DNA from: Glossina fuscipes
Lineage: Eukaryota; Arthropoda; Insecta; Diptera; Glossinidae
Assembly: GCF_014805625.2 (NCBI RefSeq)
Contig: NW_023998566.1
Span: 42,675-106,674, forward strand
Direction: 5' to 3'
Length of the DNA stretch: 64,000 nucleotides
Made by a program: the position numbers and the translations under genes. The notes under the pieces were generated by a model. That model was given only the letters and a program-made list of their open reading frames with translations. It had not been told where the DNA came from and ran no database searches. Shown here piece by piece: positions 63,740 to 64,000 of this stretch (its first letter is position 1; each line of letters begins with the position of its first letter).

Positions 63740-64000
63740 AATACATCCAAATGTCAAAAAAACTGAAATAAAAGTGAACAAAATTTGTCAAAAAAACTGA
63801 AATAAAATTGGTCAAAAAAACTGAACAAAATTGTGGAAACAAACTGAACAAAATTGGTCAAAAAAACTGAAATAAAACTGAACAAAATTGGTCAAAAGAT
63901 CTGAAATAAAAGTGAACAAAATTGGTGAAAAAAACTGAAATAAAATTGTGGAAAAAACTGAACAAAATTGGTCAAAAAAACTGAAATAAAACTGAACAAA
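63740..64000. repeat. Minisatellite of ACTGAA(A/C)AAAAT/GGTCAAAAAA units
   Basis: Alternating ACTGAAATAAAA, TGAACAAAATT and GGTCAAAAAA modules make a higher-order unit of about 35-45 bases that runs off the window end. Confidence 0.9.

Overview
This window is non-coding-dominated, AT-rich insect DNA. The organism is most likely a higher fly (Diptera, possibly a tephritid-like fruit fly). That is an inference from the short GT-AG introns (about 58-70 bp), the fly-type retroelements, and gene fragments that read like SRP72, an SLC5 sodium-coupled transporter, a Ras-family GTPase, a UDP-glycosyltransferase and a BRC-repeat (BRCA2-like) protein. I see no complete, undamaged host gene. The window is a transposon graveyard in which pieces of host genes are embedded.

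Layout. 0-11 kb: CR1-like LINE pieces in both orientations, a nearly full-length but broken R1-clade LINE (2.06-6.28 kb), a P-element-like transposase fragment and a second long CR1-like remnant. 11-18 kb: mostly AT-rich DNA with a tRNA-derived SINE-like repeat, a CR1 3' scrap and a minus-strand CR1 element of a second subfamily split by a solo LTR. 19-25 kb: two LTRs in inverted orientation enclosing minus-strand Gypsy-type gag/RT/integrase debris. 25-32 kb: the end of a pogo/Tigger element, minisatellites, one Ras-like exon and unrecognised coding-like stretches. 32.4-35.7 kb (minus): several spliced exons of an SLC5 transporter with good splice sites but a frameshift, invaded by an LTR-like block with a hairpin array. 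36.8-40.8 kb: the best CR1-like LINE (PHD-finger ORF1, endonuclease-RT ORF2), containing a 100-base assembly gap. 41.4-42.3 kb: an SRP72 fragment fused directly to a C-terminal SLC5 fragment. 43-45.4 kb: a P-like transposase next to a MADF-like reading frame. 47.2-49.4 kb: an internally deleted Gypsy element. 51.42-53.53 kb: a whole piggyBac element with TTAA target duplications. 55-60 kb: a CR1 3' end, a mariner fragment, and spliced low-complexity basic or acidic genes I cannot name. 59.6-62.15 kb: a mosaic of an RT scrap, a copied BRCA2-like exon piece and UGT exons, followed by the three-exon BRCA2-like locus. 63-64 kb: tandem repeats.

The genes do not form a pathway. The transposons are at different stages of decay; piggyBac is the best preserved. 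Host-gene pieces are truncated, shuffled and partly frameshifted. The most interesting points are the SRP72/SLC5 fusion, the BRCA2-like/UGT/RT mosaic, the piggyBac element with three GGTCA/TGACC palindromes, and the P-like transposase family. Many frames given below do not begin with ATG; I state the coding stretch, not a certified start.
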